A stretch of 26,909 nt of DNA from CAZZCP01 sp964653235 (GCA_964653235.1 CAZZCP010000029.1:1-26909), one strand, 5' to 3'. Counted from the first letter of the stretch, positions 6,693-15,049 are shown. A program made the numbers and translations. The notes: generated by a model not told the origin, from the letters alone.

Positions 6693-7653
6693 CAAGCTTA
6701 AGGCAGTTATAAAAGTTTCGATAGCTGCTTTACTCATATCTTATTTAATTTTTTCTGGGAAGTTAGATTTTAAGTTTCTATTGTCTAATCTATCATTAGA
6801 CTTTTTTCTAACAATCAGCATAGTTTTATTTTTGGCACTTCTTTTAAATGCCTATAGATGGTTTCTTTTGTTAAAATTTCGCGGTATTCATATAAGTTTT
6901 TGGAAGTGTTTTAAACTTAGTTTTATCGGACTATTTTTCAATTATGCAATGCCGGGTGGAGTAGGTGGAGATTTTGTAAAACTTTACTATATTGTGAAAG
7001 CGAACAATCAATCACTTAAGTACAGTGCTGGGGTAAGCGTTTTACTTGATCGTTTGTTAGGTCTTTTTTCTATGATACTATTTGCGAATCTCTCTTTTTT
7101 CTTTTTTTACAATCAGGTGCAAGATGATTCAGAAAAAATTATCCGTTTGTTGATACCTTCACTCTCACTCTTATTTGGTTTTTTGTTTGTCATTCTGTTT
7201 AGTTTTTCAAATCGTATTAAAAGTTTTTTAAAAAAATGGGTATATAAGTTCCCAGGTGCATCGAAACTCCAAAATGTTAGTCAAGAGTTTCGTGCCTTTC
7301 GAAAAGAACCGAAAGTACTTTTTTTAACTTTAGGTTTAAGCTTTGTATCACAGAGTCTGTTGGTGCTTTTCTTTGTACTTTGTGGTTTTCATCTTGGATT
7401 TGATTTGCCCGTTTCTGTTTATTTTTATGTAGTACCGATTTCAATTATTAGTTCAGTGGTTCCAATTACCCCAGCTGGTATTGGTGTGGGGCAGGTGGCG
7501 ATGGATTTCTTAATCTACCTATACAGTGGTGAGAAAAGCAATCTTGGTACTAGCGCGATGACTCTACAGCAAGGAATTCAGTTTCTGTTGAGCTTATCTG
7601 GAGCCGTTTTCTATTTGATGATGAAACATGATAAAAGAGTACAAAATGCTTGA
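6685..7653 (+). CDS. flippase-like integral membrane protein (LPG synthase TM / UPF0104 family)
   Basis: This polytopic membrane protein of about 322 residues has roughly eight hydrophobic segments. Features of the UPF0104 / lysylphosphatidylglycerol-synthase TM family (PF03706) are visible: LNAYRWFLLLKFRGI after the second helix, then FNYAMPGGVGGDFVKLYYI, then a helix beginning SVLLDRLLGLFSMI, and near the end PITPAGIGVGQVAMDFL. Members without a synthetase domain are thought to move lipid-linked or charged molecules across the inner membrane; the substrate here cannot be told. GTG 6676 is possible, but TTG 6685 has AAAAGG at 6671-6676 with good spacing. It overlaps the preceding gene by 8 bases, so it is transcribed with the complex I-type train, although a functional link is not implied. 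Confidence 0.85.
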   Translation: MNDKLKAVIKVSIAALLISYLIFSGKLDFKFLLSNLSLDFFLTISIVLFLALLLNAYRWFLLLKFRGIHISFWKCFKLSFIGLFFNYAMPGGVGGDFVKLYYIVKANNQSLKYSAGVSVLLDRLLGLFSMILFANLSFFFFYNQVQDDSEKIIRLLIPSLSLLFGFLFVILFSFSNRIKSFLKKWVYKFPGASKLQNVSQEFRAFRKEPKVLFLTLGLSFVSQSLLVLFFVLCGFHLGFDLPVSVYFYVVPISIISSVVPITPAGIGVGQVAMDFLIYLYSGEKSNLGTSAMTLQQGIQFLLSLSGAVFYLMMKHDKRVQNA

Positions 7654-8980
7654 AGTTAAAACCAAGATCCTTATCTCAAGTGTTAGAAAACTCTATCGAA
7701 GAAGCGCTTGGAATAATATTCGCAGAATATTAAAGAAAACCCATGAAGCTGATATAGCCGCATTATTGCAAGAGCTAGACAAAGCAGAGAGGATCAAGGT
7801 TTTTAGTCTGGTTGAAAAAGACGAGGAGAAAGCGAGCATTTTAAGTTATCTTGATTCGAAGGTACAAAAAGACTTGCTCTTTGCGCTAGGAACAAAAAAT
7901 GTACAGAAAATCATTAACGAAATGGATTCGGATGATGCAGCTGATCTCCTTGGTAATTTGCCCAAAGATGTTTCACAAGAAATCTTAAGTAAAATGCACA
8001 AAGAGAGTTCTGAAGATGTTGCCGATCTTCTTAGATACCCTGAGGACACTGCTGGTGGCCTTATGTCTACTGACTTTTTAGATCTGAATCAGAATATTAG
8101 TGTTGAAGAGGCAATTCGTACAATTCAGCAAAAAGCTGAAGACAATGTTATTACGTTTTATATTTATGTTACTGATGAGTCTGGACATCTAGTAGGAGTT
8201 TTGAGTCTTAAAGAGTTGATTTTGACCAAGCCCCAAAAACTCATTAAGGAAGTCATGACGACAGATGTGATTCGAGTTGAATTGACTACAGATCAAGAGG
8301 ATGTAGCCAAAGTAGTTGAACGCTATGATTTTCTCTCAATCCCTGTTGTTGATGAAGACCATAAGTTAGAGGGTATCATCACTGTAGATGATGTGATAGA
8401 TGTGATTCGAGCCGAAAGTGAAGATGACCTAATGGCAATGGGAAGAATAGGGGGAAGCCGAGAAGATATGAGCTTCTTTCAAAAGTTCTGGAGCCGGATT
8501 CCTTGGTTAAGTCTAAGCTTCATAGCAGGTGTATTCACATTTTTTTTAGTCCGGTTTTTAGTAAGAGACCCAGGAAATGTTTTAGTCGACAAAATGGCTA
8601 GTTTGCCACTTTTACTTTCACTTGGTGCGACCTCTGGTGGCCAAGCCGCGACTTTAACGGTAGCTGCAGCAAACAGTGGTAAATTGGACAATGCATTTTT
8701 TAAGCATATCTTTGAAGAAGTGCTCAGAGGCTTAATCTATAGTTTTTTGGTGCTATTTTTTGTTTATTTACTAATGACATCGGTGTTTCATTTAGGTTCT
8801 TTGGCTCTTCCTCTTAGTTTAGTAGCAGCTCTTCAAGTATTTTTAGCTGTCAATTTAGGTGCTCTTATTCCTGCCAGTATATCAAAATTAGGATACGATC
8901 CTACAGTTGCCAGTATTCCTCTTACAGCCATGATTGCAGATGTAACAGCCATTTTATTGCTCTTTTTACTCGCAACATGA
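7646..8980 (+). CDS. mgtE: magnesium transporter MgtE
   Basis: This protein of about 444 residues has the full MgtE layout: an N-terminal helical MgtE_N domain containing DSDDAADLLGNLP, the hallmark YPEDTAGGLMS, two CBS domains (second one around VMTTDVIRVE to GIITVDDVIDVI) and a C-terminal membrane domain of about five helices with LLSLGATSGGQAATLTV. MgtE forms a homodimeric Mg2+ channel in the inner membrane; its cytoplasmic N and CBS domains sense Mg2+ and close the pore. Length is normal. ATG 7628 is in frame, but ATG 7646 has AAAGAG upstream and overlaps the preceding stop by 8 bases. The stop overlaps the first ATG of the recO frame. Confidence 0.96.
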   Translation: MLEVKTKILISSVRKLYRRSAWNNIRRILKKTHEADIAALLQELDKAERIKVFSLVEKDEEKASILSYLDSKVQKDLLFALGTKNVQKIINEMDSDDAADLLGNLPKDVSQEILSKMHKESSEDVADLLRYPEDTAGGLMSTDFLDLNQNISVEEAIRTIQQKAEDNVITFYIYVTDESGHLVGVLSLKELILTKPQKLIKEVMTTDVIRVELTTDQEDVAKVVERYDFLSIPVVDEDHKLEGIITVDDVIDVIRAESEDDLMAMGRIGGSREDMSFFQKFWSRIPWLSLSFIAGVFTFFLVRFLVRDPGNVLVDKMASLPLLLSLGATSGGQAATLTVAAANSGKLDNAFFKHIFEEVLRGLIYSFLVLFFVYLLMTSVFHLGSLALPLSLVAALQVFLAVNLGALIPASISKLGYDPTVASIPLTAMIADVTAILLLFLLAT

Positions 8981-8991
8981 GGTCGCAAGAG

Positions 8992-9567
8992 ATGAAAGCA
9001 ATCTTGCTATCAAGAACAGAATATTCTGAAGCTGATTATTTGCTAACAGCTTTACTGCAAAATGGTTCAAAGAAAAGTTTTTTTGCCCGTGGTGCTAGAA
9101 AAAGCAAAAAACGCTTTCCAGGTGGTGTGTTAGAGCCGAGTCACTTTGTAAACCTTAGATGGCAAGAAAAGGGGCTTGAAAAATTATCTGTTCTGCAAGA
9201 TGCGATTTTACTAAGTGACTTTCGAGAACTGCGTTTGAGTTATGAGCGTTTGCAGATTTGTTTTAAGATTTTAGATCGTTGTCTAAAAGTAGCTAAAGAA
9301 GACTTAGAGATGGAAGAATTGTTTCATCTTCTGGGGAATACTCTAAAAGTTCTTTGCAATTTAGAAAACTTAGAATTTTTTTTGATACATTTTGATTTTC
9401 GTCTTCTTCAATTACTGGGGATTTTACCTGAAAATAATGCCTTTCAATTTTGGGCCGACCAACCAATAGGTTCTCACTCCGAAATAAAAGTAAATAATCT
9501 ATCTCGATCTAATTTAGAGAGCCAGATTCGAAATTTCTATAAAGACTCTTTAGAACTTGATTTTTAG
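8992..9567 (+). CDS. recO: DNA repair protein RecO, short form
   Basis: The N-terminus fits the RecO OB-fold: KAILLSRTEYSEADYLLTALL, then FFARGARKSKKRFPGGVLEPSHFV, matching the usual 'ivL.t..y.E.D.i.tlft...G....varGaRk.ksrf.g.L.pf'. RecO loads RecA with RecR at gaps in recombinational repair. The protein is only about 191 residues; many RecO proteins are around 240 and carry a C-terminal Cys4 zinc site, which is absent here. ATG 8977 overlaps the mgtE stop and is possible, but ATG 8992 has GAGG nine bases ahead and places the family's first strand at the N-terminus. Its stop TAG at 9565-9567 overlaps the stop of the convergent gene on the other strand. Confidence 0.85.
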   Translation: MKAILLSRTEYSEADYLLTALLQNGSKKSFFARGARKSKKRFPGGVLEPSHFVNLRWQEKGLEKLSVLQDAILLSDFRELRLSYERLQICFKILDRCLKVAKEDLEMEELFHLLGNTLKVLCNLENLEFFLIHFDFRLLQLLGILPENNAFQFWADQPIGSHSEIKVNNLSRSNLESQIRNFYKDSLELDF

Positions 9568-11606
9568 AAATTGTGTTTGGCGTTTAAAAGAATCCCAATG
9601 ATATATTTGTCATAAGTAAATTGATCTACTGAAGATGCATTGTCTGTCCAAGAAAGACTCAATACAGCACTCAACCATGGATTGATCGGTTTTGAGATAT
9701 TATTTGAAATAGTAATATTGTCATCTGTTCTATCATTTTCATAAGCTGCATTGTAAAAAGCGAATCTAGAGATATTGATCAATTGCCAAAATCCTAGAGG
9801 AGTAAGATAGCTCAAAGCTACATCATAACGGTCAAAAGCACGATTTTCTCCGTCTGCGGCATTGCTAATATAACCTAAATCACCTATGAGAGCCTGAGTA
9901 TTTTCTTGATTTACAAAGACAATATTATTCCAATTCAAACGAATCTTCGTGGCATCGGCTTCATCTGCTTCGTCGGTGACTTCTATTTGAGAGTCATTTT
10001 GCCAATAGGTGAATTGCAAAGCAGTAAACCAAGACTTACTCATAATCAGAGTATGATTGTTTCTAACCACAATTGAATTTAAAAGAGCCTCTTGAGTACC
10101 GTCATCATTTGCGTCTAAGTGAAGTACATCATAGCTAGGATGGAATTCCATTTTATAAGCTTTGTCTAGAAAAGTGGTTTTATAGGAATAGGGAATACCG
10201 ATAGAATAGCTTAAAGGATCTGCAGCTGAAAACTGGTCATCTAAAGAATAAATACCAGTAACATTTGCACCCAAATATAGTTCATGGTTTTCATTTCGGT
10301 AGGGACGATACTTGAAGTCGAGTGAGCTTAAAATTCTCTGTCCACCTTGATTTTCAGCTGTATTTGCAGCTTCTGTTCCATCAGGAGTCAGAAGTATGTT
10401 TGAATCTTCTTGCATGCCAACAGTTGCAGTAATAAAAAACTTGTTCTTATTTGCCTCAGCCAAGCGTCGTAATTTGATACAGGTCTCAATATAATTTTCA
10501 GCCTGTTGATCTAAATTTGGATCTTTTGAATTATCTAAGACATGCTCAAAAGAGGCGATTGCTTCAGTATATTTAGTTTCTTGCAATTGAACTACACCGA
10601 GATAAAAAGCGGCTGAAGGGCCTAAGTTTTCATCTTTAGAGTCTTTCACTTTTTTGAATACTTCTTTTGCATTTTCAAACTCTTTCAGCCGATAGTAACT
10701 CAGGCCTAGATAATAATCTTTTTCAACAGGGTTTGGCGCATTTGAAAGTCTAAATTTTACAATCGCGTCGTTAAATTTATCATTACGATAAAGAGTAACT
10801 GCATAACTATAATAGTAGCTTGTCTCTTCAGGATCTAGCTCTACACTTTTGGCAAATTTTTCTTCTGCAAGTTTGAAATTTCCCTTTTTAAAATGCTCTA
10901 TAGCTTCTGTTGCAAGTTGTCTTGCTTGTTCTTTATTCTGTTCTTTTTCAGCATTTGAAGAATTTTTTGCCTTTGCTAAGCGTGATGCTTGCTTTTGTCG
11001 CTCAATCTGTTCTAATCTGTCTCTCTCACTCATTCTTTGTAGAGCTTCAAGTTTGTTTTTGTTCATTTGCGCTAATTGAGCCGCATCGAAAGTGCTTTGG
11101 TCAGCAAGTTGTTCTTTGATTCTTCTTTGTCGAAGTTGAAGTCCCTGATTGATCAAGCTCAATCTCTTTTTCGCTTGTGCTTTTGTATCAAAGACATCGA
11201 TAGTTTGAATGCCCCGTGGATCGCGACTTACGATAAAAGGTTTTCTTTTGATTTTCTTTTTCTTCATTGCTGTGACCAATTTTTTTCTTCCTTCACGATT
11301 GCGAATCATTTGTTGGTCAGGAATAAAAATTTCAGGAATCACATCATCGGCAAGTCCCCAAGTAATGCTATAAATTCCAGCGAAAACCGAAGAATCAGGG
11401 CCTGTCTCCTGCAGTCGAATCAATACAACTCGGTTGGTTCTTGCATCTTTTAGTATTACGAGAGCATCATCGATTTTGGTGCTATCAATATTCCAAGATG
11501 AATTTTCGTATTGAAGTTGAATTACTTTGCTGGGGTCAAGAGGAGGTCTCTTTGCCCATGCAAAATTAGAGGCTAAACAAATGAATAAGATTAGAAGCTG
11601 TCTCAA
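9564..11606 (-). CDS. TPR-containing outer-membrane beta-barrel protein
   Basis: This 680-residue protein has a signal peptide (1-18, ending FAWA), a mixed N-domain (about 25-130), a charged coiled-coil-like stretch (about 155-230, rich in K/R/E/Q), TPR-like helical repeats (about 230-385; for example AIEHFKKGNFKLAEEKFAKS and YYLGLSYYRLKEFENAKEVF), then a strand-rich C-terminal half (about 389-680) with alternating polar/hydrophobic residues ending in phenylalanine, typical of outer-membrane barrels. I infer periplasmic TPRs tethered to a roughly 290-residue barrel, the general plan of Slam-type and other TPR-porin proteins, but I cannot assign a substrate. The start is TTG at 11606; its AGGA lies inside a 13-bp hairpin (11609-11640). 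It follows the FecR-domain gene and is probably co-transcribed. Confidence 0.82.
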   Translation of the reverse strand: MRQLLILFICLASNFAWAKRPPLDPSKVIQLQYENSSWNIDSTKIDDALVILKDARTNRVVLIRLQETGPDSSVFAGIYSITWGLADDVIPEIFIPDQQMIRNREGRKKLVTAMKKKKIKRKPFIVSRDPRGIQTIDVFDTKAQAKKRLSLINQGLQLRQRRIKEQLADQSTFDAAQLAQMNKNKLEALQRMSERDRLEQIERQKQASRLAKAKNSSNAEKEQNKEQARQLATEAIEHFKKGNFKLAEEKFAKSVELDPEETSYYYSYAVTLYRNDKFNDAIVKFRLSNAPNPVEKDYYLGLSYYRLKEFENAKEVFKKVKDSKDENLGPSAAFYLGVVQLQETKYTEAIASFEHVLDNSKDPNLDQQAENYIETCIKLRRLAEANKNKFFITATVGMQEDSNILLTPDGTEAANTAENQGGQRILSSLDFKYRPYRNENHELYLGANVTGIYSLDDQFSAADPLSYSIGIPYSYKTTFLDKAYKMEFHPSYDVLHLDANDDGTQEALLNSIVVRNNHTLIMSKSWFTALQFTYWQNDSQIEVTDEADEADATKIRLNWNNIVFVNQENTQALIGDLGYISNAADGENRAFDRYDVALSYLTPLGFWQLINISRFAFYNAAYENDRTDDNITISNNISKPINPWLSAVLSLSWTDNASSVDQFTYDKYIIGILLNAKHNF

Positions 11607-11608
11607 TG

Positions 11609-11640
11609 AAGTTATCCTGTTATTTAGAACAGGATAACTT
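11609..11640 (-). promoter_or_regulatory. perfect 13-bp hairpin covering the ribosome binding site of the TPR/barrel gene
   Basis: Read on the minus strand, AAGTTATCCTGTT and AACAGGATAACTT pair perfectly around a 6-base loop, and the second arm ends two bases before the TTG start. The Shine-Dalgarno-like AGGA is inside that arm, so the folded RNA would hide it. There is no U-run after the hairpin in the direction of transcription, which argues against a simple terminator between the FecR gene and this one. Translation control, or a stabilising element after RNA processing, is inferred. Confidence 0.6.
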
Positions 11641-11681
11641 TAAGTTTTCAGAGATTCAAAAGTGAATTTCGATCAACCCGA

Positions 11682-13010
11682 CTATGGCCCCTGGATGTTG
11701 ATGATAACTCTAGTATTGCCGTTAACAATCGTGTCATTGATTTGATCTATGTTGTCAATTTCAGGTGGAAGATTAGCTCCGATATCACCAGCAATATCTG
11801 GAGGTAGGCCAGGAATATCAGCACCAATTGCTAAATCGGGAGGCGGAGGTGGTGGTAGGTCTGGTACCAAGCCAGCACTTGGAGCCGAATCGTTGCCTCC
11901 AACTACAGCAGGTCCTGAACTTTCAGGACCATCAGGTCTTACATTGCCAGGTCCATTCGAACCCGGAGCAGGTCCATCCGATTCACTAGCCTCGGATTCT
12001 TCTTCGGTATCTGAACCAATAGGTCCAGCAGTTGCATTGCCCCCCTCGGGCTCATTACTCGCTGAAGAGTCATCTCCTTCGGAATCAGTGTCTGAACCTG
12101 GCCCATTGGCTGGTCCAGAAGCTGGTCCCGCATTTCTTCGATTTCCTTCTTCTTTTTTTGCTTCTTCTTTTGGTTCCCCTGTATCTGCATCGTCCTGATC
12201 GTTGCTTCCTTCTTCAGCCTCGGCTTCATTTCCGCCTTCTTCAGATTCAGCAGCGGAGTCGGGCTCTGATTCTGTCTCATCAGAAGATTCTTCTGACTCA
12301 CCACCATTATTTCCGGCAGGATCTCTACCTGAGCCTGCATCATCAGGGGTATCTGCAGCGGTATCTGCATTCGACTCTTTGTCTAAATTCGCAAAAACAT
12401 TATCTGGTACTCTAGAAGGAGGCTTTGGTGCAGAATCACCTGACTTAACAACTGTAAACTCTTTTGGAGAAACAGTGACTGGGTTAGCAATTTGTCCAGA
12501 AGCTCCAATGCCTTTACCAACAGCAACTTCACCTTCAAAGGTTACAACTTGTGATGTATCATTTCTATGATTAACAAAAAAGTCAGTACCACGTACCCCT
12601 GCAACTGCAGATGGTGTTTTTACTCTAAAGCTATTTTTCTTACCATCATACTTTTGGTTGACCTTTGATCGAACCTTTCCATAGAGCACATTGATGAGAA
12701 CGTTTTTTTCATTCTTAGAAGGGTTAAACTGGTAATTGGCTAGTTCGATTTTTGAATTGGGTGAAATGTTGAGTACGTTTTTATCGGTCATAACAATCTT
12801 GGCACGTGAGTCTTTGGCCGCTATGATCGTATACTTTGATTTTACTTTCATACCGACTTTGGCTTTCTTGGGCTTTTTACCAGGGCCTTTGATTACCTGA
12901 ACATCGCCTTTAACTACCGTAAAAACTCCACCATCATTTTTGGCAAAGGCCGGAAAGCTAAGACACAAAATAAATAGTACCATTAAAAATTGGTCAAAAA
13001 ATTTCTTCAT
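11682..13010 (-). CDS. FecR-domain secreted protein with long acidic Pro/Gly-rich tail
   Basis: This 442-residue protein has a signal peptide (MKKFF... to AFA, about 1-23) and a FecR domain (about 28-165) with the family's landmarks: GDVQVI, KVGMKVKSKYTI, DSRAKIVM, LNISPNSKIEL, LYGKVRSKV and the TPSAVAGVRGTDFFV strand pair. From about 190 to 400 it is low complexity: runs of E/D/S/A, then repeated GPxG-type and PPPPPP segments, almost certainly disordered. It ends in VIINIQGP. There is no inner-membrane anchor as in iron-signalling FecR, so this is a periplasmic or surface form of unknown partner. ATG 13010 has GAGG nine bases upstream; GTG 13019 is less likely. It lies just ahead of the TPR/barrel gene, suggesting a working pair. 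The long reading frames on the opposite strand are shadows of its biased composition. Confidence 0.82.
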   Translation of the reverse strand: MKKFFDQFLMVLFILCLSFPAFAKNDGGVFTVVKGDVQVIKGPGKKPKKAKVGMKVKSKYTIIAAKDSRAKIVMTDKNVLNISPNSKIELANYQFNPSKNEKNVLINVLYGKVRSKVNQKYDGKKNSFRVKTPSAVAGVRGTDFFVNHRNDTSQVVTFEGEVAVGKGIGASGQIANPVTVSPKEFTVVKSGDSAPKPPSRVPDNVFANLDKESNADTAADTPDDAGSGRDPAGNNGGESEESSDETESEPDSAAESEEGGNEAEAEEGSNDQDDADTGEPKEEAKKEEGNRRNAGPASGPANGPGSDTDSEGDDSSASNEPEGGNATAGPIGSDTEEESEASESDGPAPGSNGPGNVRPDGPESSGPAVVGGNDSAPSAGLVPDLPPPPPPDLAIGADIPGLPPDIAGDIGANLPPEIDNIDQINDTIVNGNTRVIINIQGP

Positions 13011-13049
13011 CACACGCACCTCGATGAAAGTTTACAAAATACAATCGGT

Positions 13050-13080
13050 ACTTAAGTTAGACGACTTAAGTTCTGTCTAA
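13050..13080 (-). promoter_or_regulatory. twin palindromes upstream of the FecR-domain gene
   Basis: Two copies of the self-complementary octamer ACTTAAGT (13050-13057 and 13064-13071) flank TAGACG, and TTAGAC/GTCTAA (about 13057-13062 and 13075-13080) form a second inverted repeat around the right copy. They lie 40-70 bases ahead of the FecR start, where an operator would be expected. No regulator is identified; the role is inferred from position and symmetry only. Confidence 0.35.
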
Positions 13081-13118
13081 AGATTCTCATTTTAGTGCGA
13101 ATCGTGTTTGATTTTTAT

Positions 13119-13436
13119 CTACTGTTTCAATTTGTATCGATAGCTACTATCAGCAATGCAGTTATCGTGAAACAGAAAGTAAAAAGAATCGACTTGAATC
13201 AACTGATAAGGATCTCTCTGAATTTCTTCTAAGCTCATTTTTCCACTTAAGTGAAGGCTCATCCAAGATTTTTGCTCTTTGGTTTTCAAAATTGTATCAA
13301 AATTAGATGCCATGCAAGAGCAGTAGGCTTCTCGATCTTTAACTCCTGCAATCTGTTTGGGTTTAAGACAAGAGTTCTTGAGATTTGCATTGGCAATGGC
13401 AAAAAAAGGTAAAAATAAAAGAAAAAAACGAATCAT
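13119..13436 (-). CDS. small secreted protein with four cysteines
   Basis: This 105-residue protein has a strong signal peptide (MIRFFLLFLPFFAIANA), giving a mature part of about 88 residues with C23, C39, C41 and C93, probably two disulfides in the periplasm. I see no known family; the spacing C-x15-CSC with a later lone Cys is found in various small helical secreted proteins. The longer frame starting at 13535 is not the real one: ATG 13436 shares its A with the stop of the M23-type gene (TAATG) and has a GAGG-type site upstream, so the two are translationally coupled. That coupling suggests a partner or inhibitor role for the M23 protein, which is also Cys-rich; this is inference. Confidence 0.7.
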   Translation of the reverse strand: MIRFFLLFLPFFAIANANLKNSCLKPKQIAGVKDREAYCSCMASNFDTILKTKEQKSWMSLHLSGKMSLEEIQRDPYQLIQVDSFYFLFHDNCIADSSYRYKLKQ

Positions 13437-14407
13437 TAAGTGTACCTCAAAAAAGCATCTGGATCGATAACTTGCCAACAATCGGATTCTTTTGAATTCA
13501 AACGAAAGATCTCGCCATCGGGTTGGTAGGAGCATCTTTCTCGAAGATTATCATCTCTCATTGGCTGACTTAATCTCAAATCAACATGTGGACCAGTTGC
13601 CGTTCCGCTGGCATCGGCTTGGCAAACTGCTTCACCCGCGGCAATCATCTTTCCTTTATTTAAATTTGAGTAGGGTTTGCAATGAGAAAGAAACATAAAG
13701 CTACCGTCATAGAGTTCAAGGCGAAGATGATTGCCATAGCCTGAGCCGCAGCCAACTTGGGTGGTACTCGGACAATCATCGTGAGTATAAACAACTCGTC
13801 CACTCACAGGGGAGTGAACTTTTGTGCCTGCCGGTACTGCGTAGTCAACACCAGGAGTGTGCATTTGGATGCCATATATTGGGTGATTGCGTAGCCCTTG
13901 GGTAGAGCTGACTCGGACGGGAGTTTCTTGTGAAAAGAGTGGTTGAAACAGAGTATCAAAAATCTTATCTGTAATCGATTGAAGTACTGGTTCTTGAGGC
14001 AAAATAGGAGGTTCACAATAGGGGCAAAAAGAAAGAGCGTCAGATGATTCTGCCGCAGCTTCTTCTGCACTATTGCCAATGAATGAGAGTAAATCATCTG
14101 TTTTAAAGTACATCAGTCCAGGGTTTCTGCCTCTGCCTTTGCAGTTGTTATTGTCATCTTCGTTTAGCTCAAAAGGTGAATTATTGCGAAAATTCGCTAA
14201 GGTATAACCGCTCCCAACATCAATGAGTTTATTATCATTATAAGCAGCTTGGATTTTGTCTCTATAACTAAGATCAAGAGAGCATTTCTCTGAGCCAGAA
14301 TCGCCAGAGATGTCGCTGTAAGATTGTAGGCTTTGTTGTGCATAGACAGAAATTGCAAAGAAAAAGATCGACGCAGACAAAGCCTTTTGAGAGAGGCTTA
14401 ACCTCAT
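13436..14407 (-). CDS. secreted M23-family (LytM-like) protein with altered metal motifs
   Basis: This 323-residue protein has a signal peptide (1-23, ending VYAQ) and an M23 domain at about 165-285: RNHPIYGIQMHTPGVDYAVPAGTKV begins it, followed by GYGNHLRLEL, FLSHCKP, and TATGPHVDLRL. M23 enzymes cut peptidoglycan cross-links using zinc held by HxxxD and the second His of HxH. Here the first motif is H183-x4-D188 (one residue longer) and HxH reads H274-V-D276, so the third zinc ligand is Asp. H242 and H274 at the catalytic positions remain. It may be active with unusual ligands, or non-catalytic like EnvC-type regulators. There are ten cysteines, unusual for the family, including CPYC at 128-131. 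ATG 14407 follows TAGGAG closely; the longer in-frame start at 14461 lacks this. Confidence 0.83.
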   Translation of the reverse strand: MRLSLSQKALSASIFFFAISVYAQQSLQSYSDISGDSGSEKCSLDLSYRDKIQAAYNDNKLIDVGSGYTLANFRNNSPFELNEDDNNNCKGRGRNPGLMYFKTDDLLSFIGNSAEEAAAESSDALSFCPYCEPPILPQEPVLQSITDKIFDTLFQPLFSQETPVRVSSTQGLRNHPIYGIQMHTPGVDYAVPAGTKVHSPVSGRVVYTHDDCPSTTQVGCGSGYGNHLRLELYDGSFMFLSHCKPYSNLNKGKMIAAGEAVCQADASGTATGPHVDLRLSQPMRDDNLRERCSYQPDGEIFRLNSKESDCWQVIDPDAFLRYT

Positions 14408-14500
14408 ATTTACTCCTAATGAGAAAATGAAAGAAACGTGATCTTCTATAGAATATATCATTTTGTAACAAAAATTGCGACTTATGGTCCTTGAATTGTA

Positions 14501-15049
14501 TCAAATTGAGACATGAAGCTTAAGAAACTCGGCGGCCTCTATAAGATTTTTGACATAGGCCTCTGGTTCCGCAAATTCGGGGTGCTCTGGACTCTCTCCT
14601 TCTGTTCCACTCAAGAGTATGCTCTTGCAGCCAGCTCTATGACCGCATTCAACATCGGTCATGCGGTCTCCTATCATCCAGCTTTGGCTCATATCAATTT
14701 TGTGCATCTGATTGGCTTTATCGAGCATTCCAGTGCCTGGTTTACGATCGGGGTGACCTGATTCTACTGAATAAGGAGCACAATGAAAGCTCAAAAATTC
14801 AATGCCTTTTGCTCTAAAGGCATCAGAAATACGTTGGTGAATGATCTCTAAGTTTTTCACATCAACCAAACCTCTAGGAATTCCCGATTGATTGGTCACA
14901 ATCACAAACTCAAAACCAAGATCTTTCATTTTTTGAAGGCCTTCAAAACAGCCAGGAATGTATTCGATCTGTTCGGGGTCATTCAGATAGATTTTGTCAT
15001 AAATAACAGTTCCGTCGCGGTCTAAAAAAACAACTTTCTTTTTACTCAT
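14501..15049 (-). CDS. gmhB: HAD phosphatase, D-glycero-D-manno-heptose-1,7-bisphosphate 7-phosphatase (GmhB-like)
   Basis: This 182-residue HAD-family phosphatase of the GmhB / histidinol-phosphatase type shows motif I FLDRDGTV (D10, D12), motif II VTNQSGIPRG, the RKPGTGML lysine loop, and MIGDRMTDVECG for motif IV. GmhB removes the 7-phosphate during ADP-heptose synthesis for lipopolysaccharide core. The Cys-rich zinc loop found in many members (CxH...CxC before RKP) is reduced to a single Cys (HCAPYSVESGHPDRKP), so this is a zinc-less variant. The start overlaps the end of the recombinase gene by 8 bases. HisB-N-like specificity is possible, but no his genes are nearby. Confidence 0.88.
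   Translation of the reverse strand: MSKKKVVFLDRDGTVIYDKIYLNDPEQIEYIPGCFEGLQKMKDLGFEFVIVTNQSGIPRGLVDVKNLEIIHQRISDAFRAKGIEFLSFHCAPYSVESGHPDRKPGTGMLDKANQMHKIDMSQSWMIGDRMTDVECGHRAGCKSILLSGTEGESPEHPEFAEPEAYVKNLIEAAEFLKLHVSI

Noticed and set aside
10849..11453. Plus-strand frames opposite the TPR/barrel gene
   Set aside because: No ribosome sites or motifs; the TPR/barrel gene on the other strand explains the sequence.
11749..12570. Long plus-strand frames opposite the FecR-domain gene (149 and 122 codons)
   Set aside because: They are mirror frames of a Ser/Glu/Pro/Gly-biased sequence; the minus-strand gene has signal peptide, FecR motifs and ribosome site.
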